64,000 nt of DNA from JACDAN01 sp963842235 (GCA_963842235.1 CAWJFT010000003.1:421820-485819), one strand, 5' to 3'; counted from the stretch's first letter, positions 37,185 to 45,965 are shown. Numbers and translations are program-made. Notes: generated from the sequence alone by a model not told the origin.

Positions 37185-38096
37185 CACCTGGTTCGAACCG
37201 CTTACCGTCAGGCCCGGCTGAGGGCCACCGGCAAGTGCGTAGGCACGCCCCCGGTAGCCAACCAGGCCGAGGCCGTGGCGAGGCCGGGGGAGGCTCGGCA
37301 GGCTGCTCCAGCGGCGCGTGCCCGGGTTGTACGCGAAGACCGAACGGATCGTCCCGCCGGGCTCCTCTCCGCCCGCCGAGACGAGGCGTCCGGCGACGGC
37401 GGCGGCGGCCGTGCCGCCGCGCCGGCCGGGCACGCGCGGAAGCGCGCGCCAGCGGTTCGCGCCGGGGTCGTAGGCCTCGACGATGTCGAGATTGGTGTCC
37501 AGGCCGGCGGTACGCCCGGCCACGGCATAGACGACTCCGCCGAGAGCCGCAGCGCCGAGGTGCTCCCGCGGCCTCGGGCCTGCGATCAGCGTCCACCGCC
37601 GATCCTGGAAGTCGTACGCGAATGCATCCGGGGCGAGTCGGCCCGGAGCTTCGACGCCGCCAACGACGTAGAGCTTTCCGCCGGCGATGGCTGCGCCGGC
37701 GGCGGCGCGCGGAGCAGGAAGCGGCGGGAGTGGGCTCCAGCGTCCTCGACGGAGGACGAACGCAGTCGCTCGGGCGACCGAGCCGGGCCCGTAGCCGCCG
37801 ACCACGTAGAGCTCGGAACCACGGCCCGCCGCCATCGCGTGGTCGACGCGCACCGGCAGGCTGGGAAGCTGCCGCCAGCGGTTTCGCGTGGGCGAGTACG
37901 CATCCGCGCGGCTCGAGTTTTGACCGTTTGCGAGGAACCCGCCGACGACGGCGATCTCACGGCCGAAGAGGGCGGCGGCTACCTCGGTGCGCGGAAGCGG
38001 AACGGGTGCGGCCGAGCGCCAGCGCGGCGGGGCCGCGCCCGCCAGGCCGCCTCCCAGTAGGACGGCCAGGACCGCATAAGCGAGCGCTCGCCTCAC
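37167..38096 (-). CDS. Exported Kelch-repeat protein
   Basis: The GTG at 38096 (VRRALAYAVLAVLLGGGLAG) gives a signal peptide ending near AGAA and about 309 residues. Six Kelch-type blades follow, each with a Gly-Gly pair and a later Trp: IAVVGGFLANGQ, LYVVGGYGPGSV, LYVVGGVEAPG, VVYAVAGRTAG, LVSAGGEEPGG, AYALAGGPQPG. The fold would be a beta-propeller used for binding carbohydrate or protein outside the cell. An in-frame start at 38147 exists but lacks signal-peptide character. The ligand is unknown. Confidence 0.85.
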   Translation of the reverse strand: MRRALAYAVLAVLLGGGLAGAAPPRWRSAAPVPLPRTEVAAALFGREIAVVGGFLANGQNSSRADAYSPTRNRWRQLPSLPVRVDHAMAAGRGSELYVVGGYGPGSVARATAFVLRRGRWSPLPPLPAPRAAAGAAIAGGKLYVVGGVEAPGRLAPDAFAYDFQDRRWTLIAGPRPREHLGAAALGGVVYAVAGRTAGLDTNLDIVEAYDPGANRWRALPRVPGRRGGTAAAAVAGRLVSAGGEEPGGTIRSVFAYNPGTRRWSSLPSLPRPRHGLGLVGYRGRAYALAGGPQPGLTVSGSNQVLHVGR

Positions 38097-38226
38097 GCCG
38101 CGAGAGTAGCCGGGGGCGGTCGTCCGGGCCTCAGTGCCATGCCGCACCTGGCCGCGCGGGCCCGGACGTCGGTCCCCGGCTACCTAGGAGAGATGCCGCC
38201 ACGCTCCCGATCTTGCGATCTCGTGG

Positions 38227-39561
38227 ATGCGTAACCGCGAGCGCTCGATCTCCGTTGTGAGAACAGTGATGCGCGCGCTCATTGCTTCGGCGATTGCGGC
38301 GATCGCGTGCCTCCTGGCGCTGCCGGCGGGGTCGCCGATCGCGACACACCTCGCGACCTTGGACGCGCAGGCGCAGCTTCCGCCGCTCCCGCCACCGCCT
38401 CCGCTCCCACCCCCACCGCCGCTTCCACCGCTTCCGCCGCCTCCGCTTCCGCCGCCGCCGCTGCCGCCTCCGCCTCCGCTTCCGCCACCTCCACTCCCGC
38501 CACCGCCGCCCCTCCCGCCACCGCCGCTGCCGCCACCGCCGCTCCCGCCTCCACCAGCGCTCCCGCCGCCGCCGTCGCTACCGCCACCGCCACCGGTGCT
38601 GCCGCCGGCTCCGCCTCCACCGGCGCTCCCGCCGCCGCCCGCGCTTTTGCCGCCACCGCCACCGCCTTCCTCGACGGGGGGCACTTCCGGGGGCACCTCG
38701 ACGGGCGGCTCCACATCGACGCCCACAGGTGGAAGCCAGGGAGCCGGAGGCACTGGAACGGGATCGACGGGAAGCTCTGGAGCGCCGGGAGCGCAGGGGT
38801 CCGGCTCCAGCGCCGCACCAGTCTCGGTCGGGCCGTTCACGACGGTCGCCGGCTGCACGCCGAAGCCGACGCGCTGTAGCAAGAGCGCGCGCCGAAGTCA
38901 CGTTCGCGCGTCGCGCAACGTCGTGCGCCCGGGCCGGAGGAACGGCGGCACGACGCTGATCTTCCGCCTGTCGAAGCCCGCGGTCTTGCGCATCACGATC
39001 GTGCGCGTCTATCCGTCGTGCAAGCGCGTCGGCAGCTTCCTCGTCCGCGCCCACTCCGGCGTCAACCGCGTGCGCTTCCGCGGCCGGCTGCGCGGTCGGG
39101 CCCTTCCCGAGGGCGGTTACCGCCTCGTCATTCGCGCTCGCGGAGCGACGAGGGATGCCGCGGCGGTGCCGATCGTCGTTGCGCGCGGGAAGATCACGAA
39201 GGAGCAGGTCCACAAGGCCCGAAGCGCGAGCGTCTGCAGCGGGCCGGTCGCCCAGCTCGCCTCCGCGTCGACCGATCCCAGCCCGGTCGTTGCTCGCGAC
39301 GGCGACAACTCCGGCGGTGGAGTCGCCGCCTCGATCAGGAAGGGCGTCAAGGCGCCGTTCGTCGAAGCAGCCGGGGCGGTGTCTAGCGCGGCGAAGGGTC
39401 TCTCCGACCGCGTCAGCGGAGCCGCTCCCGATGATCCGTTGAAGGATCCGTTCGTCATCACGCTGCTGGGGGTCCTGGCGCTCGCCAGCGCCCTACTGGG
39501 CGGGCTCGTCCTCGCCCATCTCGCTCGAGTAAGCGGATTCCGCGACCGCCGCCGGGCCTGA
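38227..39561 (+). CDS. Proline-rich cell-surface protein with C-terminal membrane anchor
   Basis: This 444-residue protein has an N-terminal signal-like segment at about residues 15-45 (an alternative ATG at 38269 starts right at it). About 100 residues of Leu-Pro-Pro-Pro-Pro-type repeats follow (51-148), then a Gly/Ser/Thr-rich linker. A compact beta-domain (about 235-315) begins LIFRLSKPAVLRITIVRV and contains a GVNRVRFRGRLRGRALPEG turn. A membrane span (FVITLLGVLALASALLGGLV) and a basic tail end the protein. The beta-domain is the kind I associate with secreted proteins of Solirubrobacterales. It probably spans the wall as a rigid Pro rod. Function unknown. Confidence 0.8.
   Translation: MRNRERSISVVRTVMRALIASAIAAIACLLALPAGSPIATHLATLDAQAQLPPLPPPPPLPPPPPLPPLPPPPLPPPPLPPPPPLPPPPLPPPPPLPPPPLPPPPLPPPPALPPPPSLPPPPPVLPPAPPPPALPPPPALLPPPPPPSSTGGTSGGTSTGGSTSTPTGGSQGAGGTGTGSTGSSGAPGAQGSGSSAAPVSVGPFTTVAGCTPKPTRCSKSARRSHVRASRNVVRPGRRNGGTTLIFRLSKPAVLRITIVRVYPSCKRVGSFLVRAHSGVNRVRFRGRLRGRALPEGGYRLVIRARGATRDAAAVPIVVARGKITKEQVHKARSASVCSGPVAQLASASTDPSPVVARDGDNSGGGVAASIRKGVKAPFVEAAGAVSSAAKGLSDRVSGAAPDDPLKDPFVITLLGVLALASALLGGLVLAHLARVSGFRDRRRA
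38379..38670 (+). repeat. Low-complexity CCGCC-type tandem repeat encoding poly-Pro
   Basis: About 290 bases consist of imperfect repeats of six and nine bases encoding Leu-Pro-Pro-Pro units, with occasional Ala or Ser. The opposite strand reads as Gly-rich frames, which are shadows. Such tracts expand and contract by slippage, so length polymorphism among strains is likely. Confidence 0.85.
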
Positions 39562-39566
39562 GGCTC

Positions 39567-40163
39567 TTAGGGCGAGACTCCGTCCAACAGCGTCCAGTTG
39601 CCCTCGAGTGCGGCTTCGGCTGCGGCGACCAGGCGATCCTCGTCGGCCGGCGACGCGTGCCGTTCGAGGAGCTCCCGCGAATGCGCCGCATGCTCGTGGT
39701 CGAGCTCGGCGTGGACGCGGAAGTACGCGGTACCGGGGCCGCTGCGTTCGAAGCTGTAGTGCTCGACGAGGCCCTCGAGCTTCGTCGTCGAGACCTCGGG
39801 CTGGCCGGCTTCGATCGCGTACAGCACCGCGAGCGCCTCGAGCGGATCCTCTGTGGCGGTCCATGCCGCCGCACAGCGCTCGGTCTCGGGCCGTGGCGCG
39901 CACGCGAGATCGGCGTCGAGCGCGGAGGCAAACGCATCCCAGAGCTCGACATGGGAGCGCTCCTCGGCCGCATGCTCTGAGCCGGCCAGCGGCGCGGCGC
40001 TCTCGGCTGTCGCCGCGAGCGCGAGGACGGCATGGCGGTACTCGCCGGCGTAGTCCGCGAGCTCTTCACGGGTGAGCTCACCGCGCTCCCAGCGCGTGTA
40101 GAAGGGGTGCTCGAGGATGTTGCGTCGGCGGCGGGCTTCGTCTAGGCGGGCGATCAAGCGCAT
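39567..40163 (-). CDS. TenA/PqqC/haem-oxygenase-like protein
   Basis: This 198-residue all-helical protein has putative diiron-type ligands in ADYAGEYRHAVLALA, HAAEERSHVELWDAF and FRVHAELDHEHAAHSREL. This pattern matches haem-oxygenase-like diiron proteins (the CADD/PqqC side) more than thiaminase TenA. Members oxidise small substrates or cleave side chains, for example in p-aminobenzoate synthesis by CADD. The substrate is not deducible. It is convergent with the proline-rich gene and divergent from the MFS carrier. Confidence 0.8.
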   Translation of the reverse strand: MRLIARLDEARRRRNILEHPFYTRWERGELTREELADYAGEYRHAVLALAATAESAAPLAGSEHAAEERSHVELWDAFASALDADLACAPRPETERCAAAWTATEDPLEALAVLYAIEAGQPEVSTTKLEGLVEHYSFERSGPGTAYFRVHAELDHEHAAHSRELLERHASPADEDRLVAAAEAALEGNWTLLDGVSP

Positions 40164-40204
40164 GTGCTTCCTTCCTCTCGGATGCGTGCTCTAAAGCGAT
40201 CCTA

Positions 40205-41350
40205 GTGGCGGTGGCTGTCGCTGGTCGGGAAAAAGTCCTGTTCGGCTTCGCGGCTCTCGGCGTCTACTGGGGCGCCTGGGGCGCCGCGCTTCCGGCGGTC
40301 CAGCTGCGCTCGGACGCAACCGATGCGGAGCTCGGCCTCGCGCTCCTGCTCGTCGGAGTCGGTGCCCTCGTGTCCATGCGCGCGACCGGCGTCCTCATGG
40401 ATCGCTTCGGACCGATGCTCACTCCCCTCACGGTCGGCTCGCTTGCCGTTTCGGGCGTCCTCCCCGGCCTCGCGACGTCGCCGCTCCAACTCTCGCTCGC
40501 GCTCGCCGTCGTCGGGGCCGCCTCGGGCGCCGTGGATGTCGCGATCAACGCCGACGCCGTGCGTGAGGAGATCGCCTCCGAGCGGCCGCTGCTCAATCTC
40601 GCGCATGCGAGCTTCTCGGCCGCGGTCGTCGTCGCCAGCCTCGCGACGGGGGCGCTGCGCTGGGCAGGGGCTGGAGCGCCCGCCGTATTTCTCCTTGCGG
40701 CGCTTCCGATCGGTCTCGCAGCCGTCGTGGGCCGGCCCGACGGCCGGGCGGGGTGGGCCCCGCCCCCACCGCACGAGCGGCCGCGCCTCTTTCAGCGTGT
40801 CCCGGGCTGGGTGCTCGTCCTCGGCTGCCTCGGCGCGCTGGCATTCTGGATCGAGAGTGCCTGGCAGAACTGGGGCGCGGTGTTTCTCGAACGGACCCTC
40901 GACGCGACTGCCGCCCTGAGCTCGCTCGGGCCGGCGTTCTTCGCGGCTTCGATGGCGGCCGGGCGCCTCGCGGGAAACCGGCTCCTCAGGCGCTGGTCCG
41001 AGCGGAGGCTCCTCGTGGCCGGATCCCTGATCGCCGGAGCCGGCACGGCGGTGGCCGCCGCGGCGCCCACGTCTGCGATCGCACTCGCCGGCATCGTGCT
41101 CGCCGGCGCCGGCTGCTCGGTTCTGGCGCCGACGATTCTGGGGCTCGCCGGTGGAGCCGCCGCCCGGAGCGAACGTGCGACGGTGATCGGCTCGACGACC
41201 ACGCTGATGTATCTCGGCTTCCTCCTTGGGCCCGCGGTTGTCGGCGTGCTGGCGGATGTCGCCGACCTGCGGATCTCGCTCGGTGCGGTGGGTGTCCTCG
41301 GGCTCCTGCTGGCCTTCCTCTTCCTGGTCGTTCCGCTTCCGCGTCGCTAA
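40205..41350 (+). CDS. MFS transporter, 12 spans
   Basis: The GTG at 40205 gives 381 residues with twelve hydrophobic segments. GVYWGAWGAALPAVQLR and the loop MRATGVLMDRFGP suggest the YbjJ/FucP-like sugar or aromatic-efflux branch, and AGRLAGNRLLRRWSERRLL is the mid-protein motif-A copy. The substrate is unknown. The gene is convergent with the next membrane-protein gene (4-base overlap). Confidence 0.88.
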   Translation: MAVAVAGREKVLFGFAALGVYWGAWGAALPAVQLRSDATDAELGLALLLVGVGALVSMRATGVLMDRFGPMLTPLTVGSLAVSGVLPGLATSPLQLSLALAVVGAASGAVDVAINADAVREEIASERPLLNLAHASFSAAVVVASLATGALRWAGAGAPAVFLLAALPIGLAAVVGRPDGRAGWAPPPPHERPRLFQRVPGWVLVLGCLGALAFWIESAWQNWGAVFLERTLDATAALSSLGPAFFAASMAAGRLAGNRLLRRWSERRLLVAGSLIAGAGTAVAAAAPTSAIALAGIVLAGAGCSVLAPTILGLAGGAAARSERATVIGSTTTLMYLGFLLGPAVVGVLADVADLRISLGAVGVLGLLLAFLFLVVPLPRR

Positions 41351-41929
41351 GGCTGGACGATCGTCGGCTCCCCGCCGGCGATCGCAGGCGGCGGCGGAAC
41401 GGGCGGGGGCGCCGGCTTGCGCCTGCGCCGGATCTCGAGCGCCGCCGAGATGGCGATCGCAGCGATCGCGATCGCGATCGTCCAGAACCCGATCTGCCGC
41501 GCCGCTTTGTGGGCGTTCTCCTCCCACTCGCCGCGCAGGATCAGGTCGGAGGCGTCGCTCCTCGGGATGAGGTCGACCCCCTGGGGGTAACGGGCCGTGT
41601 GGTCGGCCTCCCATGTTCCGAGCGGCAGCAGTAGGGCGACGGTGACCGCGATTGCGGCGAGGGCTGGCACGAAGACGCCCAGCGGCCGGCGAAGAAAGAG
41701 CGAGACGACGCCGACGAGGACGATGGCCAGCGATACGCCGAACGAGAGCAGGTAGATCTTGCCCACGGTGGCCTTGGACGGGTCGCCGAGCGATCCGTTC
41801 GCGGCCATCGTCGGTTTGTCGAGCAGAAGCGAGAACGCCATCAGGGCGACGAAGAAGAGCGGCGTGGCGAGGATCCCGGCGACCGCCAGCGGCGACTTGC
41901 GCGCTGCCGAGGCGGTTGAGGACGCGCAC
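41347..41929 (-). CDS. Hypothetical membrane protein, probable frameshift near the 5' end
   Basis: The long frame ends at 41347 and contains three to four membrane spans, starting LAVAGILATPLFFVALMAFS. A loop with WEADHTARYPQGVDL and a last span before a basic Pro-rich tail follow. No good start codon exists in that frame. A GTG at 41929, preceded by GGAAGGGG on the minus strand, opens VRVLNRLGSAQ in another frame and would join it after loss of one base near 41899-41905. That reconstruction gives about 193 residues. Function unknown; it lies directly downstream of an ABC-transporter ATPase whose own stop is missing. Confidence 0.6.
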
Positions 41930-42042
41930 AGTGCCCCTTCCAGTAATGCCGCCGGAATTCTGGGTCGCGAGCCAAGGCGCCGACTCGTCGGCGCCGACCA
42001 GCAGAAGCGGCCGGCTGCCTCGATGACCTGGTGGGGGATCCC

Positions 42043-42778
42043 GCCCAAGGAGGAACTCGCGCGTCCGCTCCTCCCGCGGCTCCGAGAAGAGCTGCTCGGC
42101 AGGCCCTTCCTCGAGGATCACGCCGGCGTCGAGGAAGCAGATCTTGTCCGCGACCTCACGGGCGAAGCTCATCTCGTGGGTGGCGATGATCATCGTCATC
42201 CCGACGTCTGCGAGCCCGCGGACGAGCGCAAGGACTTCGCCGATCAGCTGTGGGTCGAGCGCGCTTGTGATCTCGTCGAGGAGCAAGAGGTTCGGATCCA
42301 TCGCGAGCGCCCGGGCGATCGCGACCCGCTGCTGCTGTCCGCCGGAGAGCCGGTCGGGGTACTCATCGGCCTTGTCCGCCAGGCCGATCTCGGCGAGCAG
42401 CTCGCGCGCCCGAGCGCGCGCCCGTTGCTTCCCGAGGCCGCGGGCGTGGATCGGCGCAAGCGTCACGTTGTCGAGAACGGTCATGTGCGGGAAGAGGTTG
42501 TAGGCCTGGAAGACGATGCCGATGCTCCGCCGGAGCGCGTTCAGGTCGACCTTCCCGTCCGTAATCGTCTGTCCGTCGACGACGATCGTTCCCTCATCGA
42601 CGCGCTCGAGCAGGTTGATGCAGCGGAGGAGGGTCGACTTGCCGGAGCCGGACGCGCCGATCAGGCACACGACCTGGTGCAGATCGACGGTGAGGTTGAT
42701 GCCTCGGAGGACCTCGAGATCCTCGAACCGCTTCCTGACGTTCTCGAGCGCGACGAAGTGAGAGTTCGACGCTGTCAC
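42043..42778 (-). CDS. Polar amino-acid ABC transporter ATPase (3' end uncertain)
   Basis: The ATG at 42778 overlaps the permease stop (ATGA). Walker A is IGASGSGKSTLL, Q-loop VFQAYNLFPHM, signature LSGGQQQRVAIARAL, Walker B LLLLDEITSALDP, and H-loop IIATHEMSFAREV, as in GlnQ/HisP. Family homology ends at SEPREERTREFL near 42045. Beyond this no stop trinucleotide occurs in any frame for about 150 bases, and the frame runs on through unrelated sequence. A frameshift at the CCC of 42043-42045 or a lost stop is likely, so the end given is approximate. It powers uptake with the permease and binding protein upstream. Confidence 0.88.
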
Positions 42779-43482
42779 ACCGCTTGCGCGCGCTCCCGCC
42801 GCTCGCGCTCTCTGATCAGGTTGTCGGTGAAGCGCGCGAGCGGGATCGTGAGGATGACGAAGAACACGGCCGCCACGGTCAGTCCCGCGTAGTTGAAGTA
42901 GTCGGACGCGTAGAAGTTCGCCTGGGCCACAGCCTCGGTGACGCCGATGATGGTGACGAGCGCGGTGTCCTTCTGCAGGCCGATGAAGTCGTTCAGGAGC
43001 GGCGGGACAACGCGCCTGATCGCCTGGGGCAGGATGACCAGGCGCAACGCCTGCGTGTAGGTGAGCCCGAGCGAGCGCGCGGCCATGCGCTGGCTGGGAT
43101 GCACCGACTCGATGCCCGCCCGGTAGACCTCGGTGACGTACGCGGTGTAGACGAGCGTCAGGGCGATGACCCCGGACGTGAAGAAGGAGAGATCAGAGAT
43201 CACGGCGAGGTTCAGTGCCGGCAGGCCGCCGAAGATCATGAAGAGGACGAGGATGAGCGGCGTGCCGCGAAAGAAGTCCGTGTAGACGACTGCCAGTGCG
43301 CGGAACGGGAGCGCCGCGCGGCCGGGCAGGCCGCGCACGATGGCGACGGCGAGCGCGAAGACGAGCACCAATGCCTCGGCGATCACCATCAGCTTCAGGT
43401 TGGTCTGGAAGCCGTCCCAGACCTGGGGCACCGCGCGGAGGAAGTCGAGCGGGCTGAAGAACGTGTGCAGGAACTTCCCCAC
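42775..43482 (-). CDS. Polar amino-acid ABC transporter permease
   Basis: This 235-residue permease of the HisM/GlnP family has about five spans. The cytoplasmic EAA loop is EVYRAGIESVHPSQRMAARS followed by LGLTYTQALRLVILPQAIRR. DFFRGTPLILVLFMIFGG is the typical N-terminal part. A single permease gene probably forms a homodimer. It lies between the binding protein and the ATPase, in the order SBP-permease-ATPase. Confidence 0.94.
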   Translation of the reverse strand: MGKFLHTFFSPLDFLRAVPQVWDGFQTNLKLMVIAEALVLVFALAVAIVRGLPGRAALPFRALAVVYTDFFRGTPLILVLFMIFGGLPALNLAVISDLSFFTSGVIALTLVYTAYVTEVYRAGIESVHPSQRMAARSLGLTYTQALRLVILPQAIRRVVPPLLNDFIGLQKDTALVTIIGVTEAVAQANFYASDYFNYAGLTVAAVFFVILTIPLARFTDNLIRERERRERAQAV

Positions 43483-43508
43483 GCCCGACCTCCTCCTCCG
43501 CTAGATGC

Positions 43509-44309
43509 CTATTTCAGAATCGCCACACGGGTGAACGGCAGCCACTTCCTCTGCAGCCGGGTGATGGTGCCGTTCGCGCGGAGCTTCCTGATCGCCCGGT
43601 CGACGAACGGCTTGAGCGCGCTGCCCTTCGGCATGACCGCGCCGTAGCCTTCCTTGGTCACGATCTGTCCCACGACACCGCCGTACGCGCCCGGCTTCTT
43701 CTTGCTCTGCGAGACGACGATCGGGACGTCGAGGATGAGCGCGTCGCAGCGGCCGGCCTCCACCGCGTCGAACGCGGCGGTCGAGGACGCGGAGTAGACG
43801 AGCGGCCGTTTCGCCGGACGCAGCTTGCTCCGGATCCACGTCAACCCCGTGGTGGCGGCCTGCGCGCAGGTCTGGAGGCTCTTCAGGTCCGCGATCGAGG
43901 TGGGTTTTGTCAGGCCCTTCCGGATCAGCACGCCCTGGTTCGCGTCGAAGTACGGCACCGAGAAGCTGATCACCTTGGCCCGCGGCTTCGTGATCGTGGT
44001 CTCCTCGAGCGCGAAGTCGAACTTCTTCGGCCCGGCCAGGAGAATCGTCCCGAACGGCGCCCGAAGGAACTGGACCCGCGCAATCCCCATCTGTTTGGCG
44101 ATCGCCCTCGAGAGCGCGTACTCGAAGCCGGACGGGTTCTTGATCGTCGTCCCCGACGCCCTGCCGTTCCAGAAGCCCGGGGCGGGCAGGTCGAAGCCGA
44201 CGATGAGCTTGCCCGGAGACTTGGTCGGCGCAGCCGCTGTCTGCGCCGAAGCGGTGACGGCCGTCGGCCAGAACACAGCCACAGCAGCCAACAGCACGAT
44301 TCGTTTCAC
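43509..44309 (-). CDS. Amino-acid ABC transporter substrate-binding protein
   Basis: The GTG at 44309 is preceded by a strong ribosome site AAGGAGGGTGCC, which settles the start; the longer frame to 44879 is a shadow. The 266 residues begin with a signal peptide (IVLLAAVAVFWPTAVTASA). The periplasmic-binding fold includes GKLIVGFDLPAPGFW, FDFALEETTITKPRAKVISF and ALILDVPIVVS. No lipobox cysteine is seen. The ligand is probably a polar amino acid, not identifiable further. It is the promoter-proximal gene of the transporter operon. Confidence 0.9.
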   Translation of the reverse strand: MKRIVLLAAVAVFWPTAVTASAQTAAAPTKSPGKLIVGFDLPAPGFWNGRASGTTIKNPSGFEYALSRAIAKQMGIARVQFLRAPFGTILLAGPKKFDFALEETTITKPRAKVISFSVPYFDANQGVLIRKGLTKPTSIADLKSLQTCAQAATTGLTWIRSKLRPAKRPLVYSASSTAAFDAVEAGRCDALILDVPIVVSQSKKKPGAYGGVVGQIVTKEGYGAVMPKGSALKPFVDRAIRKLRANGTITRLQRKWLPFTRVAILK

Positions 44310-44436
44310 GGCACCCTCCTTGTCGGTGGTCCCACGTCCGAATGTACCGTCCGACCGAACCCTCTGCAGGTGCGAAGAAACGGCCCGACGGTTCTCACTT
44401 GACAAGCGCAGGGCAGAGGTGAGAGAGTCGCGCCGT

Positions 44437-44477
44437 CGAGTCCTGTGGGCCTTCGGGTTTGCGGGACTCGGCATTTT
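44437..44477 (+). terminator. Terminator-like hairpin in the deaD leader (possible attenuator)
   Basis: CGAGTCC (44437-44443) pairs with GGACTCG (44464-44470). Inner G-C and G-U pairs close around a TTCG loop (44452-44455), and T5 follows at 44473-44477. This is a plausible intrinsic terminator lying 120 bases upstream of the helicase start, with no plus-strand gene before it. Regulation of the helicase by attenuation is inferred. Confidence 0.45.
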
Positions 44478-44595
44478 TGTTGCTACTTTGTTCGCCAGGG
44501 ACGGCAATCCGGCCGGCCCGTGAGGTGAGCTTCTCGTTCCTTCTTCGGCGGTTTCGAGGCAGGCGAATCTCGAACCGCAACTGAAGGAGTCGAAC

Positions 44596-45792
44596 GTGTC
44601 ACAGAAGTCTTTTACGGAGCTCGGCGTAGCCGAACCGATTATCGCCGCGCTCTCGCGCCGGTCGATCCACACGCCGTTTTCCATCCAAGAGCTCGTCCTG
44701 CCGGACGCCCTGTCCGGAGTGGACGTGCTCGCCAAGTCACCCACAGGATCGGGCAAGACGCTTGCCTTCGCCGTCCCGATCGTGCAGCGTCTCGAACCGC
44801 GCGATGCCCGGCCGTCGGCGCTCGTGCTCGTCCCGACACGCGAGCTTGCGACACAGGTCGCCGAAGAGTTCGCGGACATCGGCCGTACACGGGGGCTCCG
44901 CGTCGCTGCGGTCTACGGCGGAGCCTCTGTCGCCGCCCAGGCCAAGGCTGCAAAGGACGCGCACATCCTCGTCGCCACTCCGGGACGGCTCCAGGATCTC
45001 GTCAAGCGGCGCCTCGTCAAGCTGGACGGCATTCGGATCCTGGTCCTCGACGAAGCCGACCGGATGCTCGACATGGGCTTCCGGCCGCAGGTCGACGCGA
45101 TCGTCCGGCTCCTCCCTCGTAACCGGCAGACGATGTTCTTCTCGGCCACGCTCGACGGCGAGGTCGCGGAGCTGGCGCGGGCCTACACTCGAAACCCGAG
45201 CCGCTTCGACGCCCAGCTTCCGAGCCACCTCGAGCAAGGGGAGACCGAGCACCGCTTCGTCGGGGTCACGGCCGACACCAAGGTCGCGACGCTCGTCGAC
45301 ATGCTCGGCCACGACGATGGGCTCACGCTCGTCTTCGTCCGCACGAAGCGCGGCGCCGACCGCCTGGTGCAAAGGCTTGCCCGCCACGAGGTGAAGGCCG
45401 TCGCGATGCACGGCGACATGCACCAGCGCGCCCGCGAGCGAGCGCTCGAGCGTTTCGAGGCCGGAGAGGTCTCGACGCTCGTCGCCACCGACGTCGCGGC
45501 GCGCGGGCTCGACCTCGACCACATCACGCACGTCATCAACTTCGATCCGCCGGCTGACAACAAAGGCTATGTCCACCGCGTCGGCCGGACGGCTCGCGCC
45601 GGGCGCGACGGGACCGGGATCACGCTGGTGCTTCCGGAGCAGCAGGCCGACGTGAGCCACCTCGCCCGAAGAGTGGGCGAGCACGGGCAGTTCGAGCAAC
45701 AGGGCATGCGCGTCGCGCCCAAGCGGCTCGTCTACTCGGGGCGCGGACGCCGTTCCCGCTGGGGCGCGCCGGCCAAGCGCCGGAAGATCTAG
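44596..45792 (+). CDS. DEAD-box ATP-dependent RNA helicase
   Basis: The GTG at 44596 gives 398 residues. Motifs in order: Q-motif FTELGVAEPIIAAL...PFSIQ, Walker A SPTGSGKT, PTRELATQ, TPGRLQDLV, DEAD (VLDEADRMLDMGF), FSATLDG, then helicase C with HGDMHQRARERALERF, VATDVAARGLDL and HRVGRTARAGRDG. A short basic tail ends RRSRWGAPAKRRKI. It unwinds structured RNA in ribosome assembly or decay, often at low temperature. The 286-bp leader contains a terminator-like hairpin. The 3' side holds a 160-bp nested palindrome. Confidence 0.94.
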   Translation: MSQKSFTELGVAEPIIAALSRRSIHTPFSIQELVLPDALSGVDVLAKSPTGSGKTLAFAVPIVQRLEPRDARPSALVLVPTRELATQVAEEFADIGRTRGLRVAAVYGGASVAAQAKAAKDAHILVATPGRLQDLVKRRLVKLDGIRILVLDEADRMLDMGFRPQVDAIVRLLPRNRQTMFFSATLDGEVAELARAYTRNPSRFDAQLPSHLEQGETEHRFVGVTADTKVATLVDMLGHDDGLTLVFVRTKRGADRLVQRLARHEVKAVAMHGDMHQRARERALERFEAGEVSTLVATDVAARGLDLDHITHVINFDPPADNKGYVHRVGRTARAGRDGTGITLVLPEQQADVSHLARRVGEHGQFEQQGMRVAPKRLVYSGRGRRSRWGAPAKRRKI

Positions 45793-45803
45793 GCGTAAAA
45801 GAG

Positions 45804-45965
45804 GGCCTCTAACTGAACGAAGCGTTGAGCCGTCGGGCCGCGCTGGACGGCGCGAGGCCGCGTCCTCGGTCTCGCCCGTATCCTCCGGATACGAACGAGA
45901 CGCTGCGTCCTTGCCTCGCACCCCCCATCGCACCCCGACGGCGAAGCGTCATTCAGTCAGAGGCC
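45804..45965. repeat. Nested imperfect palindrome of about 160 bp between deaD and hlyIII
   Basis: Five nested inverted-repeat arms line up around one centre: 45804-45819 with 45950-45965 (two mismatches), 45829-45837 with 45934-45942 (9/9), 45852-45858 with 45913-45919 (7/7), 45869-45874 with 45896-45901 (6/6), and CGTATCC 45877-45883 with GGATACG 45887-45893 (7/7, loop TCC). Transcribed from either side it would fold into one long rod. It may be a bidirectional terminator, a structured RNA or a small inverted-repeat element; the outer arm touches the hlyIII stop. Confidence 0.75.

Noticed and set aside
38184..38882. Gly-rich minus-strand frame opposite the proline-rich gene
   Set aside because: Complement of the CCGCC repeats; Gly-rich runs are a shadow, and the plus frame has signal, domain and anchor.
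40202..42042. Continuation of the ABC ATPase frame to 858 codons
   Set aside because: Beyond 42045 it is antisense to the MFS gene and Arg/Glu-rich without homology; caused by a missing stop or indel.
44399..44404. TTGACA as a -35 box for the helicase
   Set aside because: No acceptable -10 box 16-18 bp downstream.
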